Source: Desulfobacula sp964636495 (lineage in GTDB: Bacteria; Desulfobacterota; Desulfobacteria; Desulfobacterales; Desulfobacteraceae). Taken from it: a stretch of 64,000 nt of DNA. The stretch spans positions 62,001 to 126,000 of the forward strand of contig CAZWSL010000007.1 in assembly GCA_964636495.1 (NCBI GenBank), in the 5' to 3' direction. Made by a program: the position numbers and the translations under genes. Below are positions 45,449-54,506 of the stretch, in pieces. Position 1 is the stretch's first letter. Each line of letters starts with the position of its first letter. The notes beneath the pieces are model-generated. The model was given only the letters and a program-made list of their open reading frames with translations. It was not told where the DNA came from and ran no database searches.

Positions 45449-45488
45449 AAAAAGCATATACGTCAATGAAAAAGCGTATACGTTGAAA
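45449..45488 (+). repeat. Two tandem 20-bp units upstream of rsmG
   Basis: AAAAAGCATATACGTCAATG is followed directly by AAAAAGCGTATACGTTGAAA. A third partial match (AAAAGCGTATAAAAATC) lies at 45358-45374, overlapping the EF-G promoter. The palindromic GTATAC core suggests a regulator site; this is inference. Confidence 0.6.
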
Positions 45489-45565
45489 TCTTAGCAGGAC
45501 TGTTAACTTTGTTTCTGTGCAGGGAAAATGAAAATGATAACCCCTTAATAAGGAGTGATTCTGAT

Positions 45566-46234
45566 TTGACTGATTTTCAGCAGTTTTTACAAAAGGGATT
45601 AAAAATCATGAACATCAGCATATCTGATGATCAGGCGCTGCTGTTCTCGACCCATGCAGAAGAGTTGATTAAATGGAACAGAAAAATCAATCTTACTGCC
45701 ATAAAACAGCCCCTTGATATAGCTGAAAAACATTTTATTGACTGCATTGCAGCATCTGCATTTATTAAAATCCGTAAAAATAAAACCTCTGTCCTGGATA
45801 TCGGTTCAGGAGGAGGATTCCCAGGTGTTCCGCTTAAAATAATGAATCCGGATTTCAAGGTGATGATGGTTGATTCTTCCAGGAAAAAAATTAATTTTTT
45901 AAAACATGTCATCCGCAGGCTTGATTTAAAGGATATTGATGCTGTACACGCCAGGGTCCAGGATCTCCATGAAAACAGCCTCTATAAAAACCGGTTTGAT
46001 GCTGTAACATCAAGAGCCTTTACAAATCTGGCTGATTTTATAACACTTGCCGCACCTTTTTTAAACAGGCAGGGATCTGTTTATGCAATGAAAGGAAAAA
46101 AAATAGATGAGGAAATCACTTTGGCTTCAAATCTTCTGGAAAACTATAAAACCCATACATACCACTACAGCCTTCCTTTTGAAAATGCTTTAAGATCTGT
46201 GTTGAGATTAAATCAAAAGCGTGTAGAGGATTAA
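45566..46234 (+). CDS. rsmG: 16S rRNA (guanine-N7) methyltransferase RsmG
   Basis: SAM-dependent methyltransferase of about 222 residues that modifies the 530 loop of 16S rRNA. The RsmG signature is clear: WNRKINLTAIKQPLDIAEKH, VLDIGSGGGFPGVPLKIMNP (SAM loop), MMVDSSRKKINFLKHV and the VTSRAF motif. I chose the TTG at 45566, ten bases after AAGGAG, because the helix FQQFLQKGLKIMNISISDDQ belongs to the family's N-terminal domain. An ATG at 45608 would cut into it and a frame from 45509 adds unconserved residues. Confidence 0.92.
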   Translation: MTDFQQFLQKGLKIMNISISDDQALLFSTHAEELIKWNRKINLTAIKQPLDIAEKHFIDCIAASAFIKIRKNKTSVLDIGSGGGFPGVPLKIMNPDFKVMMVDSSRKKINFLKHVIRRLDLKDIDAVHARVQDLHENSLYKNRFDAVTSRAFTNLADFITLAAPFLNRQGSVYAMKGKKIDEEITLASNLLENYKTHTYHYSLPFENALRSVLRLNQKRVED

Positions 46235-46428
46235 AAATATCCTCGCCAAGGTGATATTTACGTGATATAGCAGGATGAATTATTCATTCCCTCCTTCACC
46301 CGGGGGGATGGATTATGACCATATTTTAAATATTAACCCGGGTGTTCGGTTTTACAGGGACAATAATACAGTCCGTCCAGAGAGTGACATGTGAACAATT
46401 AGATAACCTGCAATAAGGAAACAGATAG

Positions 46429-48141
46429 ATGAGTATTACAAGTCCAACTCCCCACGGAGGGGAACTGGTCAGCCTGATGGCTGATGAAGAAAGAGCTGCT
46501 GTATTAAAGGAGCTTTCTTTCAGCCTGCCGGATGTTACCTTGAATGAACGGCAGATGTGCGACTTTGAACTTATAGCCAACGGGGCCTTTTCCCCGCTTG
46601 AGGGCTTCATGACCCGGATGGATTATGAAGCAGTACTGGATCGGATGCGGCTTCAGAGCGGTATCATTTTTCCGCTGCCCATCTGTCTCGATATTTCCGA
46701 AATTCAGGCCAAATCCCTGGAGCCGGGTCAGTCTGTTGCCCTGAGGGACCCTGAAGGATTTCTGCTGGCAGTCATGCATATTGAGGACATCTGGCCGGTG
46801 GAACGGGACAGGGAAGCGGAGATGGTCTACGGAACCGGAAATCGTGAACATCCTGGTGTGAATTACCTCTATACAATCCTGCAGGGTTTTTATATCGGCG
46901 GGAAAATTGAGGCACTCAGCCTGCCGCTGCATTTTGATTTCAAACGATACCGGCGTATTCCAAAGGAAGTGCGGGCACTGTTTGTAAAATACGGATGGAA
47001 CAGGATCGTATGTTTTCAGACACGGATGCCCATCCAGCGATTGCAATTTGAGATGACCATGCGGGCCATGCGGGAGGTCAAGGCCAATATGCTGGTTCAC
47101 CCCGTTGTCGGCATGACCAAACCCGGAGATTTTGATCATTATACCCGGGTTCGATGCCATAAGGCTGCTGTTGCTCATTATCCTCCTGATTCTCTGCTTC
47201 TGAATCTTCTGCCCTTTGCCATGCGGATGGCCGGACCCAAGGGCGCATTGATGCATGCCATAGTGGCTAAAAACTATGGATGCACCCATTTTATTGTTGG
47301 TGACCATCATGCCAGTCCTGACAAAAACAAAAGCGGTGACAGGTTTTACGAGAGTGATGCAGCAAAGCTCACCGTTGCTTCACACGCCAAAGAACTGGAG
47401 ATTGAGATCGTTCCCTTTGAAGAGCTGGTGTACGTGCCTGATGAAGATGAGTTTCAACCCATAGACCAGGTCCCGAGAGGAACTCAAACCCTGTCGATGA
47501 ATGGAATTCAGATCCAGCAGCGAATCCGTAACGGTAAGCGCATTCCGAAATGGGCAACATTCTCATCAGTAATGAAAGTGCTGCAAAATGCCTATCCACC
47601 GCCCGGGAAACAGGGGTTTACGATTTTCTGTACCGGTTTTTCTGGTGCCGGGAAATCCACTGTAGCCAAAGTGCTGTACTCCTATTTCCAGGAGATCGGT
47701 GACAGGCCGGTGACACTGTTAGATGGAGATATTGTTAGGCTGAATCTCTCTGCTGAACTCAATTTTTCAAAGGAGCACCGGGATATCAATGTGAAGCGCA
47801 TCGGGTTTGTGGCAGGAGAGATCACTAAAAACCGGGGTATTGCCATTTGCGCCCCTATCGCTCCCTATGAAGTCACGCGGAAACAGATCCGGAACATGAT
47901 AGAGGGATATGGCGGTTTTATTGAGGTGCATGTCTCAACAAACCTTGAAACCTGCGAGAAAAGGGATCGCAAAGGAATGTATGCCAAAGCCAGGGCAGGA
48001 TTGATCAAGGGGTTTACCGGTGTGGATGATCCCTATGAAAATCCGGAAAACCCGGAAGTCAGGATCGATACTTCCAATATTTCGCCCGAGGAAGCAGCCC
48101 AGGAAGTTTTACGGTATCTTGGGCACTACGGGTATATATAG
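46429..48141 (+). CDS. Fused ATP sulfurylase-like / APS kinase protein with altered sulfurylase motifs
   Basis: Protein of 570 residues: a sulfate adenylyltransferase-like domain (about 1-385) and an APS kinase domain (about 390-570). The kinase half looks intact: P-loop GFSGAGKST (403-411), LLDGDIVRLNLS and FSKEHRDINVKRIGFVAGE. In the sulfurylase half the two catalytic motifs are substituted. The canonical QTRNPxHRAH is QTRMPIQRLQ (197-206), losing both His and the Asn. The canonical GRDHAGP is GDHHASP (291-297). The rest, such as HPVVGMTKPGDFDHYTRVR and LPFAMRMAGPKGAL, is well conserved. It may therefore act only as APS kinase to make PAPS, or use a different chemistry. It is followed by a hairpin terminator at 48385. 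Confidence 0.85.
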   Translation: MSITSPTPHGGELVSLMADEERAAVLKELSFSLPDVTLNERQMCDFELIANGAFSPLEGFMTRMDYEAVLDRMRLQSGIIFPLPICLDISEIQAKSLEPGQSVALRDPEGFLLAVMHIEDIWPVERDREAEMVYGTGNREHPGVNYLYTILQGFYIGGKIEALSLPLHFDFKRYRRIPKEVRALFVKYGWNRIVCFQTRMPIQRLQFEMTMRAMREVKANMLVHPVVGMTKPGDFDHYTRVRCHKAAVAHYPPDSLLLNLLPFAMRMAGPKGALMHAIVAKNYGCTHFIVGDHHASPDKNKSGDRFYESDAAKLTVASHAKELEIEIVPFEELVYVPDEDEFQPIDQVPRGTQTLSMNGIQIQQRIRNGKRIPKWATFSSVMKVLQNAYPPPGKQGFTIFCTGFSGAGKSTVAKVLYSYFQEIGDRPVTLLDGDIVRLNLSAELNFSKEHRDINVKRIGFVAGEITKNRGIAICAPIAPYEVTRKQIRNMIEGYGGFIEVHVSTNLETCEKRDRKGMYAKARAGLIKGFTGVDDPYENPENPEVRIDTSNISPEEAAQEVLRYLGHYGYI

Positions 48142-48200
48142 AAGATGACACACTGAGCATCGGATTTTCAGGAATAAAATCTGCTTTAATGATTACTCGA

Positions 48201-48300
48201 NNNNNNNNNNNNNNNNNNNNNNNNNNNNNNNNNNNNNNNNNNNNNNNNNNNNNNNNNNNNNNNNNNNNNNNNNNNNNNNNNNNNNNNNNNNNNNNNNNNN
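48201..48300. other. Artefactual assembly gap (100 N) flanked by identical 55-mers
   Basis: The 55 bases before the gap (48146-48200) are identical to the 55 after it (48301-48355), beginning TGACACACTG and ending ATTACTCGA. This is the signature of two contigs joined over a 55-mer overlap. Real sequence loss is unlikely. Confidence 0.9.
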
Positions 48301-48342
48301 TGACACACTGAGCATCGGATTTTCAGGAATAAAATCTGCTTT

Positions 48343-48387
48343 AATGATTACTCGAACAATGATTACTTGAACAATGATTACTCGAAC
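48343..48387 (+). repeat. Three tandem 15-bp units
   Basis: AATGATTACTCGAAC repeated three times with one mismatch in the middle copy. The true copy number may be higher, because the assembly breaks here. Confidence 0.85.
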
Positions 48388-48420
48388 CCGGCAGTCAGTC
48401 TGATAGTGACTGCCGGGTTT
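48385..48420 (+). terminator. Hairpin terminator after the Sat-CysC gene
   Basis: AACCCGGCAGTCA (48385-48397) and TGACTGCCGGGTT (48407-48419) form a perfect 13-bp stem with a nine-base loop and a short T-run. With 48142-48673 being 532 bases without a gene, the interval otherwise holds the gap, a tandem repeat, the dispersed repeat copy 2 and the ileS promoter. Confidence 0.8.
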
Positions 48421-48497
48421 ATGAAAATTTATATTTGAGAGTAGCGAGTTTTAGCTGATCAGTGGATTGAAGCATAGAAATTACAGCAATATCCATG

Positions 48498-48559
48498 CAG
48501 CGGACGTAAAGTAATCTATCTGGAACGGGTATGAGAAATTTCTTATGGCAAATATCCAG
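48498..48559 (+). repeat. 62-bp dispersed repeat, copy 2
   Basis: Same element as 21950-22011 (54 of 62 bases identical, same strand). As with copy 1, a TTGAC promoter element follows within 30 bases, here for ileS. Confidence 0.85.
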
Positions 48560-48574
48560 AGCTGCCATTAATTC

Positions 48575-48603
48575 TTGACTTTTCAATGCCATAATATTAG
48601 AAA
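48575..48603 (+). promoter_or_regulatory. Sigma-70-like promoter for ileS
   Basis: TTGACT (48575-48580), a 17-base spacer and TAGAAA (48598-48603), about 70 bases before the ileS ATG. The -10 matches consensus at four of six positions. Confidence 0.5.
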
Positions 48604-48673
48604 TGACAGTTTAAGCTGAATAGAAACAGACAATATTTAAAGAAATCAGGAAATTTAACCCGGGAAATGAGAG

Positions 48674-51496
48674 ATGGATTATAAAAAAACCTTGAATCTG
48701 CCTTCAACAAAGTTTGCAATGAGGGCAAATCTGCCGCAGAAAGAACCTTTACAATTAAAAGAGTGGGAAGAGAAAAAAATTTATGAGAAACTGAGGGAAA
48801 AATCTAAGGACAAACCCAACTTTATACTCCACGACGGCCCTCCCTATGCCAACGGACACCTGCATATGGGACATGCGATAAATAAAATTTTAAAGGATAT
48901 TATTGTACGCTCAAGGCAGATGGCAGGGTTCAATGCTCCCTATATTCCGGGCTGGGACTGCCACGGGCTTCCCATTGAGCATAATGTTGATAAAAAACTG
49001 GGTAAGAAAAAGCGGGACATGACAAATGTCCAGGTAAGACAGGAGTGCCGCTCCTATGCATCAAAATTTGTTAAAATTCAGAGCGATGAGTTTAAGCGCT
49101 TTGGTGTTGCAGGAGAGTGGGATAATCCCTATCTTACAATGAACTCACCCTATGAGGCAAGAATTGCAAAAGAGTGCGGGGAGTTTGCCCTTGCCGGCGA
49201 TATGTTTCTGGGTAAAAAACCGATTTACTGGTGCTGCAGCTGCCAGACCGCCCTTGCAGAAGCTGAGATTGAATATCATGATCACACCTCACCCTCCATC
49301 TATGTCAAATTTCCTGTCAGAGATGAACTTGCCGCTGAAATTGCTGCTGAGATCCCGGAAGGTGTGGATGATGATATCTTTGTTGTTATCTGGACCACAA
49401 CGCCATGGACCATTCCAGGCAACCTCGGCGTATGTCTTCATCCTGATTTTACTTACAATGCCGTAAAAACGGAAAACCAGGGAATTTTAATCCTTGCAAA
49501 GGATTTAACAGATAAAACAATGGAAGCGTTCGGTATTGAAAAGTGGTCAGTCATCAAGGAGTTTTCTTCAGCTGAGCTTGAGAACCAGAAACTGAAACAC
49601 CCGATTTATGAGAGGGATTCTCTTATCATTCTGGGGGAGCATGTTACCCTTGAGGCAGGAACCGGCTGTGTACATACTGCTCCCGGTCATGGTGCAGATG
49701 ACCATATTGTGGGGAGGCAGTATAATCTGGAACCGTACTCTCCAGTGGAAGGTAACGGCGTGTTTTCAGAAGATGTTGAATTTTTCGGAGGTCAGTTCAT
49801 CTTCAAGGCAAATGCAGAAATTAATGAAAAACTGGACAGTCTTGATCTTCTGTTGAAAAATGAACAGATGTCTCACTCCTATCCACACTGCTGGCGCTGC
49901 AAAAAACCGGTAATTTTCAGGGCAACACCCCAGTGGTTCATCTCCATGGACAAACTGGACCTGAGAAAAAATGCCCTTGATGAAATCAACAATGTACAAT
50001 GGATTCCATCCTGGGGCAGGGAGCGGATATACTCAATGATAGAGAACAGGCCTGACTGGTGTCTTTCACGGCAGCGCTCCTGGGGCGTGCCCATTCCTGT
50101 TTTCCATTGTAAAAAGTGTTCCCACGTACATGTAACAAGAGAATCTGTGGACAAAATCTATGATTTATTCAAAGTTCACTCTTCTGATATCTGGTTTGAT
50201 AAAGAGGCACAATTTTTGATGCCAGAAGGTGCTGAATGTGAAAAATGCGGCTCACGCGATTTTGAAAAGGACGGCAATATCCTTGATGTATGGTTTGATT
50301 CAGGAGTCAGTCATGCTGCTGTTCTTGAAGACAGGGATTATCTTGAGAAGCCTGCTGACATGTACCTGGAAGGAAGTGACCAGCACAGGGGATGGTTTCA
50401 CTCCTCCCTGCTTACTGCTGTCGGCAGAACCGGTAAAGCTCCCTATAAATCCGTTCTTACCCATGGATTTGTTGTGGATGAAAAAGGGCATAAAATGTCA
50501 AAATCTGTCGGCAATGTGGTGGCTCCCGATTCTGTGACAAAACAGTATGGAGCTGATGTATTGAGGCTGTGGGTGGCTTCTGCTGATTATACAGGGGATG
50601 TCTCCATATCAAACAATATCATCAAGCAGCTGTCAGATGCATACCGCCGTATAAGAAATACATGCAGGTTCATGCTGGGCAATTTCTCAGATTTCAATAT
50701 TGCAGAGGACATGCGGCCGCTCAGCAGTATGTCCCCACTTGACAGGTTTATCCTTCACAGGCTTCACTATGTGGTGAAACGGTGCCTTGACTGTTATGAC
50801 CGGTATGAATTTCATACCATTTATCACACTCTCCACAATTTCTGCACAGTTGACCTCTCCGCCTTTTATCTTGATATTATCAAAGACAGGCTTTATACGG
50901 CACCGGCAGGAGATCCCCTGAGAAGGGATGCCCAGAGTGTGATGTATATCATCCTGAATTCCATAGTCAAAATAATGGCGCCTATACTGCCTTTTACAGC
51001 AGATGAGATCTATCACCATATGCCGGAAAGAGATGACAAAAAAGAGAGTATCCATCTTGAGGATATGGTTGAGATTGATGATGAGTGGAGAAATGACAAT
51101 CTTTCCCGTGTGTGGGAGAATATAAGGGATCTGCGCGGCGAAGTCACCAGGGCGCTTGAAGAAGCCAGAAGGGCAAAGCTTATCGGACATCCCCTTGACG
51201 CAGCTGTTGAAATCGTGCTGCCGGATACAGAACTGAAAGAGCAGGTTGCCAATCTGAAGGAAAACCTCAATGATATCTTTATCGTATCCAGTGCAAAGAT
51301 TGTAGATGCCCTTGATGACACAGGGGATCATTCCCGTTACAGCGGCAGAGAGATAGAAGGCCTTGTCATAAAGGTGACAAAGGCAACCGGTGAAAAGTGT
51401 GAAAGATGCTGGCGTTTTGATGAAACCATCGGGGAAGATACCACTCATCAAACTGCATGCAGCAGGTGTGTTGCCGCTTTAAAAAAGATATTGTAA
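48674..51496 (+). CDS. ileS: Isoleucyl-tRNA synthetase
   Basis: Class I aminoacyl-tRNA synthetase of 940 residues, full bacterial length. Class I signatures are NGHLHMGHAINKILKDII (HIGH-type, about 60) and GHKMSKSVGNVV (KMSKS, about 615). The editing domain shows VIWTTTPWTIPGN, and PDWCLSRQRSWGVPIP is the typical core. The C-terminal zinc finger is intact (CERCWRF and CSRC). The bacterial finger-bearing type contrasts with the mupirocin-resistant IleS2 type. It opens the ileS-lspA-lgt-holA cluster with almost no gaps. Confidence 0.98.
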   Translation: MDYKKTLNLPSTKFAMRANLPQKEPLQLKEWEEKKIYEKLREKSKDKPNFILHDGPPYANGHLHMGHAINKILKDIIVRSRQMAGFNAPYIPGWDCHGLPIEHNVDKKLGKKKRDMTNVQVRQECRSYASKFVKIQSDEFKRFGVAGEWDNPYLTMNSPYEARIAKECGEFALAGDMFLGKKPIYWCCSCQTALAEAEIEYHDHTSPSIYVKFPVRDELAAEIAAEIPEGVDDDIFVVIWTTTPWTIPGNLGVCLHPDFTYNAVKTENQGILILAKDLTDKTMEAFGIEKWSVIKEFSSAELENQKLKHPIYERDSLIILGEHVTLEAGTGCVHTAPGHGADDHIVGRQYNLEPYSPVEGNGVFSEDVEFFGGQFIFKANAEINEKLDSLDLLLKNEQMSHSYPHCWRCKKPVIFRATPQWFISMDKLDLRKNALDEINNVQWIPSWGRERIYSMIENRPDWCLSRQRSWGVPIPVFHCKKCSHVHVTRESVDKIYDLFKVHSSDIWFDKEAQFLMPEGAECEKCGSRDFEKDGNILDVWFDSGVSHAAVLEDRDYLEKPADMYLEGSDQHRGWFHSSLLTAVGRTGKAPYKSVLTHGFVVDEKGHKMSKSVGNVVAPDSVTKQYGADVLRLWVASADYTGDVSISNNIIKQLSDAYRRIRNTCRFMLGNFSDFNIAEDMRPLSSMSPLDRFILHRLHYVVKRCLDCYDRYEFHTIYHTLHNFCTVDLSAFYLDIIKDRLYTAPAGDPLRRDAQSVMYIILNSIVKIMAPILPFTADEIYHHMPERDDKKESIHLEDMVEIDDEWRNDNLSRVWENIRDLRGEVTRALEEARRAKLIGHPLDAAVEIVLPDTELKEQVANLKENLNDIFIVSSAKIVDALDDTGDHSRYSGREIEGLVIKVTKATGEKCERCWRFDETIGEDTTHQTACSRCVAALKKIL

Positions 51497-51497
51497 A

Positions 51498-51992
51498 TTG
51501 AATTTTGTGGTTAAAAATATCTGGGCAAGGCTGATTCTTGTCAGCGGTTCCATTGCAGCTCTTGATCAGGTTAGCAAATATATTATCAAAACCAATCTTG
51601 GTCTGCACGATAATATAATAGTGGTAAAAAATTTTTTTAATATAACATATGTTCTGAATCCAGGAGGCGCTTTTGGCATTTTTGCCTCAAGCTCCCCTGA
51701 AGTCAGAAAATTTATTTTTCTCTTTTTATCATCCATTGTAGCCGTGATGCTGCTGTGGTTTTATAAAAAGTGTGCTGCAGATTTTCTCTTTTTTTCCACC
51801 GGACTTGCCCTTGTATTCGGAGGTGCCGTGGGCAACCTGATTGACAGGTTCATATACGGCAAAGTTGTGGATTTCCTCGATTTCTACATAGGCTCCATGC
51901 ACTGGCCTGCATTTAATATTGCAGACAGTGCTATAAGCGTTGGCATGGCTGTTTTAATTTACCATATTATATTTAAGAAAACCCCTTTTTAG
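51498..51992 (+). CDS. lspA: Lipoprotein signal peptidase II
   Basis: Polytopic inner membrane aspartyl protease of 164 residues that removes prolipoprotein signal peptides. There are four hydrophobic segments, the N-terminal ALDQVSKYIIK and YVLNPGGAFGIF motifs, and the two catalytic aspartates in GNLIDRF and FNIADSAI. It starts with a TTG at 51498, one base after the ileS stop; a GTG at 51507 is an alternative. Coupling to ileS is common in proteobacteria. Confidence 0.96.
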   Translation: MNFVVKNIWARLILVSGSIAALDQVSKYIIKTNLGLHDNIIVVKNFFNITYVLNPGGAFGIFASSSPEVRKFIFLFLSSIVAVMLLWFYKKCAADFLFFSTGLALVFGGAVGNLIDRFIYGKVVDFLDFYIGSMHWPAFNIADSAISVGMAVLIYHIIFKKTPF

Positions 51993-52129
51993 AATTCAGG
52001 GGTAAATCAAGGGTAAAGCTGGGGGCAGATATCAGGGGCAGATCAGGGGAAAATCCTGGTTTATTGTTGTTATCTGCCGGTTTAATCAGGATGTTTTATG
52101 AGTTTTATTTTAGCTGAAAAGATATAATT

Positions 52130-52900
52130 ATGCATCCCATACTGTTTAACATAGGAAGCCTGAGCCTCTATACCTATGGTCTTTTTGTTGCTCTTGGCTT
52201 TTTAACGGCAATGTGGATTTCAAAAAGAAATGCAAAACCCCACGGTATTTCACATGAAAGTATTTCAGATATCTTTTTTATTATTCTTGTTTCAGCGCTT
52301 ACCGGTGCAAGACTGCTGTATGTTTTCATAAACTGGAGTGTCTATAAAAATGATTTCATGGGAATTTTCCAGATATGGAACGGAGGGCTTGTATTTTTCG
52401 GGGGATTTCTTGGTGCAGTTGCAGCCTGCCTTCTCTATTTCAGGAAAAAGAATCTCAATGTCTGGAAAACGGCAGATATTATCTCTCCTGGCATTGCCAT
52501 GGGCCATGCAGTCGGAAGGATAGGGTGCCTCTTTGCAGGATGCTGCTACGGCAAAGCGTGTCACCTGCCTTTTGCCATTAAATTTACACACTCCCAGAGC
52601 CTTGCGCCTCTGAATGTATATCTCCATCCAACCCAGGTTTACTCGGTTATCTCAAATTTGATTCTCTTTTTTATCCTGTTATGGCTTCAAAAACGCAAAA
52701 AATTTGATGGCATGGTCTTCCTTAGTTACATCATGCTCTATTCGCTTTTCCGCTCTGTTATTGAATTTTTCCGCGGTGATTTCCGCGGTGACTTTTTATT
52801 TGATTTTATCTCCATGTCACAGGGTATCGGGTTTATGGTTTCAATTACTGCCTTTTTTTTCTTGATCAGGCTGTCAGGATCTTCCCATGGCAGAAAATAG
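52130..52900 (+). CDS. lgt: Prolipoprotein diacylglyceryl transferase
   Basis: Inner membrane enzyme of 256 residues attaching diacylglycerol to the lipobox cysteine. Several membrane helices are evident. Family motifs are LSLYTYGLFVALGFL near the start, GGLVFFGGFLGAVAA, MGHAVGRIGCLFAGCCYGKA (the catalytic HxxGRIG region in its Cys-rich deltaproteobacterial form) and HPTQVYSVISN. FRGDFRGDFL carries a small internal duplication. It precedes holA with a 14-base overlap. The 137 bases from lspA contain short direct repeats of CAGGGG/GATCAGG type only. Confidence 0.95.
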   Translation: MHPILFNIGSLSLYTYGLFVALGFLTAMWISKRNAKPHGISHESISDIFFIILVSALTGARLLYVFINWSVYKNDFMGIFQIWNGGLVFFGGFLGAVAACLLYFRKKNLNVWKTADIISPGIAMGHAVGRIGCLFAGCCYGKACHLPFAIKFTHSQSLAPLNVYLHPTQVYSVISNLILFFILLWLQKRKKFDGMVFLSYIMLYSLFRSVIEFFRGDFRGDFLFDFISMSQGIGFMVSITAFFFLIRLSGSSHGRK

Positions 52901-54137
52901 AGTAATCAGATATACGGGTGTGAGGCAGTTTTTAGACTCAGCTGGTGAACACGATATCCCCAATCTTATTTTGATCCATGGAGAGCCGTATTTTATCAAA
53001 CAGTTCACTGATTATGTCACATCTTTCCTCCTTGGCTCAGAGAGCAGCAGTTTTGCCCTGGAAACCCTTGAAGGCGGCTCTGTCAGCATGGGTGAAATAA
53101 TCGAACAGGTGTCAACCTTCTCTTTTTTATCATCAAGAAAGGTTGTCCGGATTAAAAATATTCCCCTGTTTCAAAAGAGTACCAGAGGGGGTGAGATAAG
53201 TTTTTCTCAGTCGGAAATAGATCATTTTTCAGATTTTATTGAAAAAGGCATTCCTGAAAATCACTTTTTAGTTCTCACTGCCGCAAGTGTTGACAAAAGA
53301 AAAAAAATATTCAAGACAATAAAGGCCAATGCACTGATCATTGACTGTTTTATTCCCACAGGATCACGAAAGGCTGAACTGGATGAACAGAATGCAGTGC
53401 TGCGGGCCATTGCCGGTGATATCAGCTCCAAAGCCGGTAAGAAAATAGATCATTCCGCTTTTATGCTGCTGGTGGATTTAACCGGTTTTGATCCTGAACT
53501 CTTTGCAAAAAATCTGGAAAAACTGATTGTATATGCAGGGGATAATCCCAATATCACAACCGGAGATGTCAAAAGAGTCATAACCCGGGATAAAACAGAT
53601 CCGATTTTTAATTTAAGCAATGCATTGCTGGAAAAAAGAGCTGACAGGGCGATTTTCTATTTTAATTCTCTTTTAGATAAAGGTATTCATATTCTGGCGC
53701 TTTTAAAATCACTGGAAAATCAGATCAGAAAAATGGTGATGGTTAAAGCGTGTGCCATGGAACTTGGAAACTGCCGAGACAGCCGGAAAAAAAACATGGG
53801 TTTTAAAAACAGCCATTTCAACAACTTTAAACAGAATGTTCTGCCGAAGATTATTGAATATGATAAAAAAAGTAAAAAGAGTGTGCAGGAGCTGGATCTC
53901 TCTTTTGATGCAGAGTCTTCAAAGAAAAAAACCGGTAAAAACGATCTGATCCTCGTACCGAACCCCAGAAGCCCTTATCCGGTTTTTCAGCTTTTTCAAA
54001 AATCAGACAACTTTTCTCTGGAGGAGCTGACCCTTGCCCTGATTGATTTAAGCGATCTGGATTATCAGATGAAATCCTCTTCCATGGACGCTGAAACAGC
54101 CCTGGAAAATTTTCTTATCACCCTGTGCCGGGCTTGA
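52887..54137 (+). CDS. holA: DNA polymerase III delta subunit (clamp loader)
   Basis: Protein of 416 residues with the HolA layout: an N-terminal AAA-like domain (NLILIHGEPYFIKQFTDYVT, about 25-45), a VVRIKNIPLF strand, a domain with FDPELFAKNLEKLIVYAG, and the C-terminal collar region PIFNLSNALLEKRADRAIFY then LALLKSLENQIRKMVMVKA. It is longer than the 340 residues typical of the family because of an insertion near 290-350. The delta subunit opens the beta clamp. Translation is coupled to lgt by a 14-base overlap. Confidence 0.88.
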   Translation: MAENRVIRYTGVRQFLDSAGEHDIPNLILIHGEPYFIKQFTDYVTSFLLGSESSSFALETLEGGSVSMGEIIEQVSTFSFLSSRKVVRIKNIPLFQKSTRGGEISFSQSEIDHFSDFIEKGIPENHFLVLTAASVDKRKKIFKTIKANALIIDCFIPTGSRKAELDEQNAVLRAIAGDISSKAGKKIDHSAFMLLVDLTGFDPELFAKNLEKLIVYAGDNPNITTGDVKRVITRDKTDPIFNLSNALLEKRADRAIFYFNSLLDKGIHILALLKSLENQIRKMVMVKACAMELGNCRDSRKKNMGFKNSHFNNFKQNVLPKIIEYDKKSKKSVQELDLSFDAESSKKKTGKNDLILVPNPRSPYPVFQLFQKSDNFSLEELTLALIDLSDLDYQMKSSSMDAETALENFLITLCRA

Positions 54138-54280
54138 TTGATTGACGTTATTCAATAGTTAATTCAAAATCACTCAGGGCAGGGGTATTTCAGGCAGTCC
54201 AGGAAAAACATTTCCCTTGACATCTTGATTACAGAATATTAAATTTAATACAAATATAGCAAATATATTTGGAGGCATTT

Positions 54281-54505
54281 ATGGCACAATTACATTGTTA
54301 CGTACCAGACAACATAGCCGCTAAATTCAAGCAAAAAGCAGAGCAGGTCAATCTTTCAACTTCTAAATACCTGGCTCTTCTGATAAGGCAGGAAATTGAA
54401 GAGGAGTGGCCTGATAATTATTTTGACATTTTTGGCTCATGGGAAGGAGAGCCCCTTGAACGATCCAAACAGGGGAGCTTTGAAAACCGCCGGGAATTAA
54501 AATAA
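54281..54505 (+). CDS. vapB: Ribbon-helix-helix antitoxin (VapB-type)
   Basis: Protein of 74 residues. The N-terminal half has the ribbon-helix-helix pattern (LHCYVPDNIAAKFKQKAEQ then STSKYLALLIRQE) and the C-terminal half is acidic/aromatic (WPDNYFDIFGSWEGEP), typical of the toxin-binding tail. The ATG at 54281 follows TTTGGAGG; a longer TTG frame from 54269 would place that site inside the gene. It is one base upstream of the toxin gene and should autoregulate the pair. Confidence 0.88.
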   Translation: MAQLHCYVPDNIAAKFKQKAEQVNLSTSKYLALLIRQEIEEEWPDNYFDIFGSWEGEPLERSKQGSFENRRELK

Positions 54506-54506
54506 A

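Noticed and set aside
46504..47310. A 268-codon minus-strand frame inside the Sat-CysC gene
   Set aside because: It is the antisense of a strongly conserved coding sequence, and its product has a composition typical of shadow frames.
51993..52129. CAGGGG/GATCAGG repeats between lspA and lgt as a regulatory array
   Set aside because: The units are irregular in length and spacing; they look like simple slippage.
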